DNA of 64,000 bases from Hyalella azteca (GCF_000764305.2 NW_025946706.1:295182-359181), one strand, 5' to 3'; positions 50,620 to 62,785 are shown, counted from the stretch's first letter. Notes: generated by a model from the sequence alone, not told the origin. Made by a program: numbers and translations.

Positions 50620-50818
50620 CATAGTGGTAACTGGTAAAGCAGTGAGTTTTTTAGACTCTCCCTCAAGTTTGTTTTTTAGTCCTATAAGTAGACCAGCAAA
50701 GTATCCTGGATACCTGCCAGCATTATCATACATAAGAAAGTGGTTTAAATCTTGAGTAAATGAAGAAATTAAAAATGAACGGATTCTTTAAAATATCTGG
50801 TTTGTCACTATCACTATG
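50620..50818. mobile_element. CATAGTGG MITE copy (199 bp)
   Basis: Starts CATAGTGGTAACTGG and ends TTTGTCACTATCACTATG. Exact duplication AGCTGCAT at 50612-50619 and 50819-50826. Both ends carry a short extra repeat compared with other copies. Confidence 0.92.
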
Positions 50819-50885
50819 AGCTGCATAGTAGGTGACTAGGTGACAGGTGTTATTTGTGTTAAGCTGACTAGGTATTTCTATTACA

Positions 50886-51078
50886 CATAGTGGCAAACCA
50901 GAGATTTTTTAGAATTAGTTCATTTTTAATTTCCTCATTTACTCAAGATTTAAACCAATTTCTTATGTATGATAAAGCTGGTAAAAGCCTGGTATCCATG
51001 ATACTTTACTGGTCTACTTGTAGGACTCAAAAATGAACTTGAGGAAGAGTCTAAAAAACTCTCTGCTTTGTCACTATG
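50886..51078. mobile_element. CATAGTGG MITE copy (193 bp)
   Basis: Same ends and interior; exact duplication CTATTACA at 50878-50885 and 51079-51086. Confidence 0.93.
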
Positions 51079-51166
51079 CTATTACATGTAAAGGGTTGGC
51101 ATTGGCTCTTGGGACTTGGGCTGATTTAAGAGTCAAATTTTTGGGCTACCCGCCACAGCAGCCGCG

Positions 51167-51356
51167 CATAGTAGCAAAGCAGAGAGTTTTTTAGATTCTC
51201 CCTCAAAGGCTCAAGTTCATTTTTGAGTCCCATAAGTGCACCAGTAAAGTATCATGGATACCAGCCTTATCATACATAAAAAATTGGTTTAAATCTTAGG
51301 TAAATGAAGAAGTTAAAAATGAACTGATTCTAAAAAATATCTGGTTTGTCACCATG
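51167..51356. mobile_element. CATAGTGG MITE copy, no clear duplication
   Basis: Starts CATAGTAGCAAAGCAGAG and ends GGTTTGTCACCATG, in the opposite orientation to 50886-51078. The 8-base flanks CAGCCGCG and CCGGGCAG do not match. Confidence 0.85.
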
Positions 51357-51420
51357 CCGGGCAGCGCTTCCATCATCCCACGAGCCATTGAGTCCCATTG
51401 AATAAAGTGCCATTGATTAT

Positions 51421-51602
51421 CATAGTGGCAAACCAGAGCTTTTTTAGAATCAGTTCATTTTTAATTTCCTCATTTACTCAAGATTTAAACCAATTTCTTA
51501 AGTATGATAATGCTGGTATCCAGGATACTTTACTGGTCTACTCATAGGACTCAAAAATGAACTTGAGGGAGAGTCTAAAAAACTCTCTGCTTTGCCACTA
51601 TG
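51421..51602. mobile_element. CATAGTGG MITE copy (182 bp)
   Basis: Exact duplication TTGATTAT at 51413-51420 and 51603-51610. Orientation as 49809-49990. Confidence 0.93.
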
Positions 51603-51610
51603 TTGATTAT

Positions 51611-52444
51611 TACTATTAGATAGAAGTACCGGCTTCGGCTTGAGGATCTGAGGCAGGGACAGAGGGAGAGGCTGCACTCTGCAGCGCATCAATTTGATCA
51701 TTCATAATCAAGGCTCAAGTAGGAATTAAAATCATGTTAGCCTAGCTATTGTCCAATACCTAAACATCGTTTCTGGCTTTCTGCAGTTGGCTCATCAGGA
51801 ACAGCTCATGCCATCACTTTTACTCCTAGCTAGTCTCTATTTGGTCACAGTTAACGAGTTGCCAATTTTTCAATATGTGAAGTCCGATTCGAAAGTTACG
51901 GTAAGCGTTGTTGAACTTGCCACAACTTCTTTGCTATTCAGCCATGGAACTTCCATCTAAGTTCTTACTCCGACTGTCTCCGATCCCCGAGGCAATGAAG
52001 AACAGTTTCCTCTTGGAACACAGTAGAGTAAAACCCTAGAACGCATACTCATACGCGTTGCGACAGATTCCGCAACTTATCTACCAAGCAAAATTAGCAT
52101 AGTGTACTAAATTAAAACTTTCTAAATATCAATTATGCAAGATGTGTCCTAAAACTTAACTAACTTACTTTTCTCGAATAGGCTAGAATCGCAATTAAAA
52201 AATTTCATTTCCTTTTTTAAATAAAAGGTTTTCTTCTATAGATTACTTGCTAACGGAAATACTGGGAATTTATTAGTATTATCCATTACCGTTATACATT
52301 CCCGAGCTTACTAGATACTTGAAAAAAAAAAAAACATTCAGTGATAACGCTGTTTTTGTAGATAATCCAGTTTGCAAAAAATTCTACATATACGTTTAAA
52401 AATAATGAAAAATATAAAAAACAAAATACTGGTATATTAACAAT
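51611..52444. other. Spacer downstream of EBP2
   Basis: No gene or repeat recognised; AT-rich toward 52200-52440. Confidence 0.5.
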
Positions 52445-52452
52445 TTTATTTA
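52445..52452 (-). terminator. EBP2 stop codon overlapping a poly(A) signal
   Basis: On the minus strand the stop TAA at 52452-52450 runs straight into ATAAA, so that the hexamer AATAAA occupies 52450-52445. If this signal is used the 3' UTR would be only about 20-30 bases. No other hexamer was searched for exhaustively downstream. Confidence 0.5.
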
Positions 52453-55400
52453 ACGAGTAAAACCTCTGCGAGCTTTAACATAGTCCCGGTTGCCACCGCG
52501 CATCTGCTTCCTCGCGTTAGGTCCGGGGCGGCCGCCACGACCTCCACGGCCGCCACGACCTCCACGGCCACCACGTCCACGGCCGTGTCTGCTGCGTCCA
52601 TCACTCACGAGTACAGCGCGCACGCGCGGCTGCTGGCTGCCTCCCCTGCCACTTTTACCTCTTCTCATGCTACCGCCCCTTCCACCTCTGCAACGGCACA
52701 TGAAAATCATAGAAGTTCTGGCATGTATTAAATATATGTATTAGGAAATATAACATCTCTCTTACATGTCTTGCTTTAAAGTTTAAACGGATTTCAATAA
52801 CTCACGTGTAAAGAATGTTAAATTGCATACTCAAACAATAAAATCAGGATACAAATTAAAATACAAAAATTTGCAAATCATATATATATAAATCCATCTG
52901 AAATACATTTCAAGTAAATATGATGAACCAGGTAAGTAAAATCAAACTGCAAGGTGTTGCAAAGATATCTAGTTCAGAAATGATGAAGCATCATCAGTAG
53001 ATGATAAATTACCCAGAAATCAATACTCCTATCAAGGAACATGTGTTTATAATTTCTAATTGGCATGGAAGAAACTTAAAAATATGGAGAAGCGTAATGA
53101 GTACTATCATTATCACATGAATATATTTATACCACACCGCCATGATTTTTGAAGATAAAGGATCAGAACTGACCTTCTGCCTGCTGAAGCACCGCGCTTC
53201 TGGCGGACGTACGGAGCTACGTCGTCATCGTCGTTGTTGCTACGCCCCGGACCGTCAAGGAAATCCAAATCTTCCCTTTGTCCCTAGGGGTACATAAATA
53301 ATGATACAGTAAACTGTCCTCTTGCTGCCCTAAGTGATGGTCGATCTAGTGGGCAGTGCAGTAAGTAAGCTATTCATGGGAATACAGGTGTCACTAGTGT
53401 AACTGAGGATATCATGCACCTCTAAGAGATAGAAATTAAGTTTAAATGTTTCATTTGTGCAGAACAGAAAAAATTAGTAAATCAATTAACTATGTTTAAG
53501 AACGTTTATTTGCTAATAATATTTTGTCTTAATAACAATGCTTCAGAAACACAAACCTGTCTGTATTCCTTGAGTTTGGTCATAAGTTCCTTCTTCTTCT
53601 GTGCTTTAGTTAGAATAACTTCTGCTTGCACTTTCTTTCCAAACTTGCGCATTTTACGGAGCTTCCGGGCGTGTTCACTTGCCTGACGATCTAGGAGCTT
53701 CTTCCTCAAATTCTTCCGCACCTGGAAATTAGGAAAGAATTAATATAATGAACAAATATGCTCGTAGAGAGACTGAATTAAAACTTGAGATGCAAGAATT
53801 ATTTCGGCTCGGCAAATATTAACACAAGCAAGGATTTCATATAGTTGTAGATACATGTTAATATACATGCAATTGAAAATAGAAATTAAATTACAATTTC
53901 ATCAAGTTAACACCAGATTGTTAATAGAAATTTTATATTTCATTTGCGGAAAATTCAGTCTTGAGAACACATTCATTACTTCATGATAAACAACACAAGA
54001 CTACTGTAACATCAGCTTGTAAAGTTAAAATGATTATATTTTGCAATTTCTTTTGTACATGAAGGCATGCAAAATTCTAAATTAATGAAATATAAAAAAA
54101 TAGTAAGCAATAACATTCTAACCATTGCAAAACTGATTACAGCTCAAGTTCTAGGTTATCACAACACTTCTATTTAACTTCACTTCTTGTTTGTTTGTTT
54201 GTCTTTCTGCTACAAACCATATAACTGATGTTTAATACACTTCTACCTGTCCAATCAATCTGAAATTTTGCACACTTGCATAAAATTGGAGACAAGGCAT
54301 GAATCAATCAACACAATAAATAATTTTGAAAATTTAAAAAATTTTCATCTATTAAAAAAAATTTAAAAATGAATTTTTTTCAATGTATGGAAATAAAATT
54401 AGAAATTCATTGTAGATGTGTAATATCAGAGACACTGTATTCTTTAGAACGGTTGTTTTTAAGAAGTGATTTTTAAATGCATATTATTTTAAGCAGTCAA
54501 ATTGCAATGGGTTTGTTAGAAATTATTACCTTATGCATCTGTTTGTCAGATTTAACCATCTCGGCATAAAACTCTTCATTACGGCGAGTGTACTCATTGA
54601 GGTCTTGCAGCTTTGGGATGCCTACAAGCACTGCAGCTTGTGCATGTCGTTGGAACAACATCTCTCGTCTGAAGCAAAAATAATGTCATTACATCACTGC
54701 AGTGTACACTTAATTAATACTGTGTTTAGATATCAAGTAAGCTTCAGAAATTGGTATAACTATGATTTTTAGAACATACCAGAAAATGAATTTTTCAAAT
54801 AACAATCAATATAGTGTTAAAATTGTCATACATGAATCATAAATTTGCAAAGCCTAAAACATTAACTAGGTATACCATAGGCAAAACCTCTGCAAGCAAA
54901 ATAATAAATGCTAGAAATAATATAATTATTACAAATTTGTTACATCATGTAAATACATAGTATATACCTACTGATGTTATTTCTGCATAATTCAAAGATA
55001 GCAAACAACATTACATGGTACACAATTTTTCTTCTTAATGTGAGCATATTGAGTTCAAGAACTCACTCAAAATCATCCTTGAGAACACTCATATCTTTGA
55101 AAGGGTTTTTGAGGGGTGGTAACTTCTTTGCTTGTATCTTCTTGTCAGCCTCAATTGCATGCTGCATTTCTGGAGCCATAGGAGCTGCATTGCAGGTAAT
55201 GTCAAGGCGTTGCAGCCAGTCTCCATTGTAATGTAATATTTTATATTTCTGTCTCATTTCTTCCTGTAAAATATAACACATACATATATTATGGGTTAGG
55301 GATCAACATTAACAATCAGTAGAATAACCGCATATATTCCTATCAACTTTTAAACTTGACAACAGTAAAAAAGGAAGTGTACTTAAGATAAGATGGAGAA

Positions 55401-56430
55401 AATCAAACTAATGAATTGAAAGACTCAGATGAAGATGATGGCTTGAGCATATATCAAATAACATCATGAAACTAACAGCAACACTCATAAACACACAAAG
55501 TTATCAAATTTATTTAAAATGAGAAGTTTATGTTCTCAGTTCAATAGAAGCCAAATTTATGATTGAAAATTTGAGAGTATTCTTTAGGCTAGATGTATAA
55601 AATTAGTATTAAGAAGATAGTAAACACAAGAAAAAGAGGCACAGATGGAGGAGAAACTCTTTACTTACCTCTCGATTAATATATTCCTTCTTGATATTAT
55701 GATCTTCCTCATATGTTTTGCCATACTTCAGTTTTCCCGCACATAATGCATCAATGACCTGAAAAAGTGTAAACATTGGACAGTGCTCAGTGAAATGAAT
55801 GAAAACTCATGGATTAAAAATTAATACTATAGAAAATAGTAAGGTAACTGGACACCTAAATTTTTAAACAGGAAAGATCTTACCCAGTCCATTAGCAAAA
55901 AATAAATAATAAATTCCTAGCACATTATAATGGTAAGAATTCAAGAAAGAAAAATATTTTTGACTTACTTCATCTTCTTCTTCTAAGACATTCTCATCAT
56001 TGAAGGATACTTCTTCATCCTCATCATTAAAAGTTTGTTCAGCTTCAGAAGCTGGTTTAAAACGCTTCTTTTTAGGTAAATGGTCAACAACAGAGTCGTT
56101 TTCACTGCCTGATTCTTCAGAAAAATCATCATTGTCTAATGTTTCTTGTGATTTGTCCATTTCAGCATCAGAGCCATCATCTTCATCTGAATCTTCCAAT
56201 TCATTAGTTTGATTTTTTCCATCATCATCTTCAGATTCTTCTTCATCTTCATACAGTTCCTCATCTGAATCTTCCTCATCAACATCACTACCTTCTTCAC
56301 TTGAATCACTGTCATAGTCATTTTCATCGTCAGAACTCATTTCATCATCTGAATCTATGGGCTGACCTACAACAACCTCACTATCTGATGCAACAGGCGT
56401 TTTCTCCTCCAATTCTTTTACAACCGCCAT
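52450..56430 (-). CDS. EBNA1BP2: rRNA-processing protein EBP2 (EBNA1-binding protein 2 homologue)
   Basis: Nucleolar factor needed for 27S pre-rRNA processing and 60S subunit assembly. Minus-strand exons: 56430-55969, 55758-55669, 55263-55067, 54668-54530, 53721-53557, 53283-53174, 52687-52450, 466 residues, all phases agree. Residues 1-154 are an Asp/Glu/Ser-rich acidic region. The EBP2 core follows: KILHYNGDWLQRLDITCNA, KNPFKDMSVLKDDFEREM, FQRHAQAAVLVGIPKL, FYAEMVKSDKQMHKVR and the basic coiled segment LRKMRKFGKKVQAEV. The C-terminus is an RGG/GRG repeat tract. The start is the ATG in GACATGGCG just after a TTACAG acceptor, suggesting a 5' UTR intron. The protein is longer than human EBP2 (306) because of the acidic head and RGG tail. 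A minus-strand AATAAA overlaps the stop codon. Confidence 0.92.
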
Positions 56431-57647
56431 GTCTGTAACTGTGGACAAGAGAAACACTGATAATTCAAAGCTCAACAAATAATTAAGCTTTAGAACAAAT
56501 AAGAATTGGCATCAATTGATAATTGTGGCACTTTTTAATGTCCTATTTTTCTTAAGTATGATGAATAATGCAATATTAGGTAATTATCAATAATAATTAG
56601 TATAATAAATTAATTTTTTACCTTTTACATTTCTTAAAGTAGACATGTGCAAAAAGCAAAAAAAATATGCAGAACACAGAGAAGCATCAAAATGGCAGAT
56701 CGGCATACTTTATCTGTGTGAGCAGCCTGCTTTACTCATTTCCATGCCTGACTCATGCTTAATTTGATCATCTAAAGTCTAGAAACATAAAAGGAAACTT
56801 CATTATAACCATGACAATTTCTTTACTGAGAAGTTTTTATTTTTTACTTGCTTGGCAGCATTAGAAAAATATAGCCAGAAATTGCTTAAAAAATATATAC
56901 CGTCAACCGGGGCTACTCGGGACAGGCCTATGACACGGCGTAAAACTGTTGTAGTAGCAAAACTAATTGGAATATCNTGAGACTAAACTTGTTTATGAAA
57001 TGTTTCATCGTAAGAAGTTATTAACTGTTATTTAAAACTAATCGTTCAAATCTGTCCCGAGTAGCCCCGGTTGATGGTATATCTTATTTAAATTTTCAAC
57101 AAAACAAAGTTGACTAATAACATAATAGTTTTTTAAACATACTTTCTGAATTTCAGGGCCCTGCAAGAAGTTGCTGTGTACCTCAGAGTTACAACAAAAA
57201 TTATTTATGCAGCTGCATGTTGCACTGTATCACTAGTTTGATCCAATACATAGATTAAAAGTAATTACTAATTTACTATACATACATTTATCGATCATAG
57301 TGATTTTAAATGTTACACAAATACATTTTCATCCATTTTATAGTCATAATTTGTGGAGTAGCATGTTGTTGAAGATGTATATGCATAGTTATTAAATAAT
57401 TAAAAAAAATAAGCAGTCTTTAAGATGCATTGCCAGCATCTTCAAGATGCTTCCCTGGCAGTCTTTAAGATGAGCTACAAACATAATTTTCTTACAAAAC
57501 CAACTTTGAAGAGTATCTTCAAGACTTCAACACCCCAGCCATTGCAGTAGAAAATTGCATTGCAAACCAAATTATCAAATTGTGGATTGTACTTTGCAGC
57601 CTCATCCAGCCAAACAGAAACTGGAAATTTTTAAAATGGTGCAGCCA
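56431..57647. other. EBP2 5' flank and spacer
   Basis: Expected to hold the EBP2 promoter and probably a 5' UTR exon, since the start codon lies just after a TTACAG acceptor. It also holds the short element at 56898-57079. No further gene recognised. Confidence 0.45.
56898..57079. mobile_element. 182-bp deletion derivative of the TACCGTCAAC element
   Basis: Ends TACCGTCAACCGGGGCTACT and GGGGTTGATGGTA-type mirror, flanked by TA (56896-56897 and 57080-57081). Its interior is the two end regions of the 1.3-kb element at 46527-47819 joined directly, in reverse orientation. The undetermined base at 56977 lies at or next to the join. Confidence 0.85.
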
Positions 57648-58034
57648 TTAAGGGGACCGTCTATCCTAAAAATCAGATATTTTGGCTTTTCCATTTTCTT
57701 GACTCATTTTGTAGCTGCTGAAAAAGCGCATCTAACGCAGTTTACCGCATGTCTGTGCGTGCTATAGTTTTCGCACAAGACAATTTTAAAAATATATAAA
57801 ATTAACATTTATTAACAATATGTGCAAAGATTTATGTTGAGGCTTCTCGTGCACATTTGATTCCATCCCTTAATGCCGTAATAGGAGTGGTCGTCAGNTA
57901 AGGCAAGAGAACGATGGAGAATTCAAACTCTTGACATTTCAAAAAACGCGCAACGCAACGTAAAGTTCAGTGATCTCGTTATCTTTGTTCAGAACGAAGC
58001 CAGTCTCGTTCGCCAACCGCTCTTTGGAACCATC

Positions 58035-59009
58035 GTGGATGCAACAAGACGGAAAAACAAGCCTGAAACCACCGTGAAATCAAAGACTCGTGTCACGGCA
58101 GCCGTCGAGACCTCCTCCAGTGATAGGGTCAAATTTTGCGAACTATGCAAAAAGGACAATCACGACCTTTCTTATTGTATCTTCTTTAAAGGGAAAAGCT
58201 TCTCTGAAAAATCAGCGTTTGTTAGGGCAGCAGGGCTGTGTTTTGCTTGTTTGTCTAAGGGACACATGTCCAAATCTTGCAAAAAACCGTTGTCATGTGC
58301 AACCTGTCATAAACGTCATCCAACCATTCTACATAATGATACCAGCTCGTCGATGCAACCTCCGAAGAAAACCCTAGCAGAAAAAAACGAAAACGGACCC
58401 GGACAGAATGCAAGTCCCTGCACGTCGGACTCTCGCTCAAACCTTAGGGCGAGTTCTGCTTGCAAGACCGGCAAGCTTGTGCAGAGAGCCGTGAGCTGTC
58501 CTATAGTCGCCGCGAGAATTTCGTCCAGAACTTCAAACAAAGAAATTCTAATCAACGTTGCTCTCGACCCTCATTCTTCGGATTGCTGGCTGCGGGAGGA
58601 CCTTGCTAAAGCGCTCAATATGAAGCTGCATCCTAGAGACGTTACTCTAACGACAATGAAAGACAAAACTACAATGAAAAGCAATCTAATCACGAATCTC
58701 TACGTCGAAGATTTAAACAGAACGAAGAAAACAGAAGTGCCTTCTCTTTTAACTCGAGACCCGTCTTCCTGGCCATTCACAAAGGACGACGTACCCAGCT
58801 ACGCCGACGTCCAACCATACCCGTATTTAGCCAACGTACCGTTTGAGTTTGCCGACGAATCATCATTATCGAATCATCTCATTTTCGTGAAACTTTGGGG
58901 AAACCTTTACAATTTATTTGAAATTAGTCTGTATAGATGTAGGAAAGGTTGGGCTACGATATCAAGACTTTTGGGGCATATTCTTCTGTTTTCAAAGAAT
59001 TTTACTTGA
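58035..59009 (+). pseudogene. BEL/Pao-type LTR retrotransposon gag-like fragment
   Basis: Open frame of 324 codons. Two CCHC-like knuckles are visible, CELCKKDNHDLSYC and CFACLSKGHMSKSC, followed by CATCHKRHP, the arrangement seen before the aspartic-protease region in BEL/Pao polyproteins. Residues near 170-215 (ISSRTSNKEILINVALDP, SDCWLREDLAKAL) resemble the start of that protease-like region, which then loses similarity after about residue 250. Gag-like sequence upstream of the ATG (QNEASLVRQPLFGTI, about 57990-58034) is in the same frame, so the ATG is not a true start. No reverse transcriptase, integrase or LTR is seen: a truncated remnant of an endogenous element. Confidence 0.8.
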
Positions 59010-59706
59010 TTTGGCTCCCCTGAACAATTTAAATTTTTTTTTTGTCTTTTTGAAAACCTATCTCATCCTACAGTTTTCAAGCTACAGCAATGAGAGACAT
59101 ATCATAAATCATTCGATTTGTAGAGACCATACCTATCGATCTAGCCATCCTTTTTTTTCAATTTGTGCATGGTTCATCACTTCATCTTATATATGGGGGA
59201 GAAGGTGGGGAGGGCAGGGAAAAAGTGGAAAAATGGGAAAAATGCGCATAAAAAAACTATGGGGAAAATGAAAAAAAGGGATGGTAGAGTTGATAGGTAT
59301 GGTCTTTACAAATTGAATGATATGTGTCTCGATGTTGTAGGACGATATTTGTAGGAGGAGATAGATTTTCTATAGTACCCGTTTTTGGCCGTTTTCTATG
59401 AATATCATGTTTTCTATCAATTTTTTAAAAAAATTCATATGAGCAAAATGTTACTTTTTAAAACGTTTTTAACATGTTTTTCTTAGCTTAGCTTCGCATT
59501 TGTTTGTTTGTTTGGTTGTTTGTTTGTTTGTTGTTAACATTGACAACAAAAATTAGCCCACTTCTGATTGCTCTAGAGATCTGAAATTCGGCATGCAGGC
59601 TATTTTCGCCTAACAATTTCAGATACAATCATAAAAACTAGCAATTAGAGACCTAAATTAGCTTAATTGAGTAAAGTATATATATATATACTATATATAT
59701 ATATAG

Positions 59707-59913
59707 TATGACACGTTTTTCTCGTGGACTAAAAAATAGAAAATAAATTGTGGCTCGCCCCAAAAAACGTGTGTCGGGCTGTACGTTCACCATCAAATTT
59801 CCAAAATTCGTGTGTTGTGTGCTTTTCGCTTTAATCATAAATCTGCCCGACACACGTTTTTGGGGCGAGCCATAATTTATTTTCTACTTTTTAGTCCACA
59901 AGAAAAACGTGTT
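59707..59913. repeat. Long inverted repeat (about 70-bp arms)
   Basis: The left arm (59708-59778) runs ACACGTTTTTCTCGTGGAC to CCCCAAAAAACGTGTGTCGG, and the right arm (about 59847-59913) is its near-perfect reverse complement, with a spacer of about 65 bp. A run of TATATATA with palindromic halves (59676-59708) precedes it. Confidence 0.88.
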
Positions 59914-60084
59914 TTTTTAAAAAGTATTTTTAAGTATTTTATTTACATTTTACATGTGTATGTGAAGTTTGACAATGATCGGATAAGAACTGTAGAAGAT
60001 TTAGGGAGGGTAGACGGTCCCCTTAATGTATGTGCACCTTCTGTTCTGTGCTTAGCATCGTCAAAGATTTATAAATATTCAAAA

Positions 60085-60170
60085 TGCAATCATTTTAATT
60101 CAAATGTGTCAGCAAGCTCTTCTGAAGGCATAAATTTTGCTGCTAATGCAATGCCAAAGACTTACAGATA
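60085..60170. mobile_element. Fragment of the 719-bp hAT-like element
   Basis: TGTCAGCAAGCTCTTCTGAA and GGCATAAATTTTGCTGCTAA match 62040-62090 in the same orientation. The remainder of the element is absent. Confidence 0.65.
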
Positions 60171-60656
60171 TTCACCCAGGCCCAGACATGGTGACACCCA
60201 GTGACACTGACACCCACTTTCTGCACCCTGGTACAATTGTAGCAGACTAGCAGCACTAACAAATGCAGTTAAGCATGTAAACAAGGGAAATTTTTTGACA
60301 ACTAAGATTATGTTATAATAAATTGGGATTTTGCCATTTGTTTCCAAACATGAGTTGACCAAATTAGGCTGTCAGTTAAAACATTTAAGAGCAGCACAAA
60401 ATCAAAATGCCTAGTTGCCTACTGCAGTACTGCACAATGTGCACATAGTAAAGAACAAATCTGTTGGTTTACCATTTTCATTGAACATTTTGTATTGCTC
60501 TGCAGGCAGTTTTGACATATGCCTCATATACCTAAGTCTTAGAAGTATATTTTTCATGTATATAATAATAAATACAAATTAATTATCAAATCAGTCAGCA
60601 ATAAACATACCCTGCAAATACCTACTTTGCAAAAAAAAATACATAGCATGATAGCC

Positions 60657-61118
60657 CACACTCAGGATGATGTATGTTTTTGGTGAATTTTCCAACGCAT
60701 TTTCACTTTTTTTAAGCTCTTGCTGTGCACAGTTGGTGCAATGTAATGAAAATTGATTCTCTTCGCGCACATGTTTGCGCAATGCCGGCCATCAATTCTA
60801 CGTTGCGCTGTCGCGCACGAGCAGTTTGTGGAGGAACAGACGTAATACTCAGTACAGTATGCCTTTAATTATCTTTCAATAATATATGATTTTTCTTGAT
60901 ATGGAAATTTGGTGAATGAGAAATCTAGAACTTTATTTTAGAAGAAATTTTTTCCAAAGTCATATGGCAACACTGAACACCGTCTGTTTACATTTCGTAT
61001 GTATAATAGCCGCAGTTTACGATTACCGTACGTTCCGTATCCGACAAGCGGAAGAGTCAGAAGTAACCCGGACATGTCTTACATTTTATTATTGTCAGTT
61101 CGACTCGCGTAGTTGATA
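60657..61118. repeat. Dispersed repeat copy 2 (empty site)
   Basis: Matches the outer repeat at 49226-49643 and 50363-50431. It is continuous across 61056-61063 (GTCAGAAG once), so it preserves the pre-insertion state. Confidence 0.85.
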
Positions 61119-61557
61119 TAAACTTTGATCTTTGATGACCAACGAAATATAACTTTTTAATAGGGCGACTTCATGTTTATTATACTACAAGTAATGATCT
61201 TTATTTAATTAGAGCCACATTGAAATGTTTTTTTTTTCGAAGCCCGCTTCTAGATCATTAATGTTTTTATATACATCCTCGTATTGTTAGGGACGCTTGC
61301 TGCTTCCATCAGATCTTAAAATGTAAAAGTGTAATAGATACAGATTTGCATGAATAATGCCATTCAATATTGCATAGTTCCGTAGTCATATTTTGTATCG
61401 CATAGTTTAATAACGCTTTGTAATTATGCCGTATTGACCTAATTTGTATAGTCCATTTACGCGCATTGTTATTAGGTATTGATCGTGTCAATTTTGCCGG
61501 CCGGGAGGATGTCGGGAATGTAGTCCCAACATTGGCATGCAGGTTCGTACTGTTGAC

Positions 61558-62127
61558 CCAGGGCGCAGAGGGTGGATGCAGCATCGCCAATATATGGGTT
61601 TTTAAGCCGTAAGTGTCGCCAGGTAATTTTAAGATGCGTCGCCAGGTAATTTTAAGATGCGTCGCCAGGTAATTTTTAATGAAAAGCTATTTATGCTGAG
61701 TAATGATAAACTATTTACAAGCCACGAACTTATTTACAAGGTTGCATGCACATGTTACCCCAAATAACTAATTTTAACCTAAAAACAGTCTGATTGTACA
61801 GCCAGGGTCAACTGAACATATGATAATGCAGTCTGCCCGCTCTAATGTGACTGCAACTACGTAATCGTAAGCTTGATGTTTACATTTTTTTGGCGGGAAG
61901 TTGGGAACTCATCGCAACCAATTTCCGGACAAGCTTCACTGCATCCTGATCCATCCAACATATTAGAAACCTTACTTTTTTTATAAATAGTTGGCCAAAG
62001 ACTGACAAATATATTAAATGAAAGAATTTTAATCTAAATGTGTCGGCAAGATCTTCTGAAGGCGTAAATTTTGCTACTGAAGCGTCGCCAAAGATCTTGC
62101 AATATTCATCCACTCTCTGCACAGTGG
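61558..62127. mobile_element. hAT-like element copy, reverse orientation
   Basis: Starts CCAGGGCGCAGAGGGTGGAT, ends CACTCTCTGCACAGTGG. The interior is the reverse complement of 49644-50362 without the nested MITE. Flanks TACTGTTGAC and CAGTGTTGAC suggest a degraded duplication. A GCGTCGCCAGGTAATTTTAA unit is tandemly repeated near 61616-61672. Confidence 0.82.
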
Positions 62128-62413
62128 CAGTGTTGACTCATACCCTACTTGCCGCAAACCAGTCCAGACTCCAGTCATTCATTAGAAGGCACCGATGGCA
62201 CATCTAGAGCCATGTTGCCTTCTTTAGTTTTGTAATTCATGTCCGATTGAATTGTGATCTATGAATGAATATTCATAACTGTGCTGACTCTTAGAACCTG
62301 AGTTGACGCGTTAGCAATCAAGTTAACTCATACCCAACCATAGTGGCAAAGTAGAGAGTTTTTTAGACTCTCCATCAAGTTAATTTTTGAGTCCCATAAG
62401 TAGACCAGTAAGG

Positions 62414-62785
62414 CATAGTGGCAAAGCAGAGAGTTTTTTAGACTCTTCTTCAAGTTCATTTTTGAGTCCTATAAGTAGACCAGTAAACATAGTAGCAAAG
62501 CAAAGAGTTTTTTGGACTCTCCCTCAAGTTCATTTTTGAGTCCTATAAGTAGACCAGTAAAGTATCATGGATACCAGCATTATCATACTTAAGTAATAGG
62601 CTTAAATCTCAAGTAAATGAGGAAATTAAGAATGAACTGATTCTAAAAAAGCTCTGCTTTGCCACTATGCCAGTAAAGTATCTTGGATACCAGAATTATC
62701 ATACATAAAAAATCTGTTAAAATCTTGAGTAAACGAGGAAATTAAAAATTAACTGATTCTAAAAAATCACTGGTTTGCCACTATG
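62414..62785. mobile_element. CATAGTGG MITE B inserted in A
   Basis: Exact 8-bp duplication CAGTAAGG at 62406-62413 and 62786-62793, sequence that belongs to MITE A. Confidence 0.93.
62488..62669. mobile_element. CATAGTGG MITE C inserted in B
   Basis: 182 bp, exact duplication CCAGTAAA at 62480-62487 and 62670-62677, which is the same internal site (one base offset) that B used in A. Confidence 0.94.

Larger units (their letters stand above)
57652..60022. mobile_element. TTAA-flanked element (2.4 kb), piggyBac/Kolobok-like termini
   Basis: TTAA at 57648-57651 and 60023-60026 flanks inverted ends GGGGACCGTCTATCCT and AGGGTAGACGGTCCCC. TTAA duplications are typical of piggyBac and Kolobok transposons. 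No transposase of either family is seen; instead it encloses a gag-like frame and a large hairpin. Confidence 0.75.

Noticed and set aside
55864..55968. C-terminal extension of the first EBP2 exon (VSQKYFSFLNSYHY and on)
   Set aside because: It reads through a GTAAGT donor into the intron; the next exon (VIDALCAGKLKYGK) continues the family sequence.
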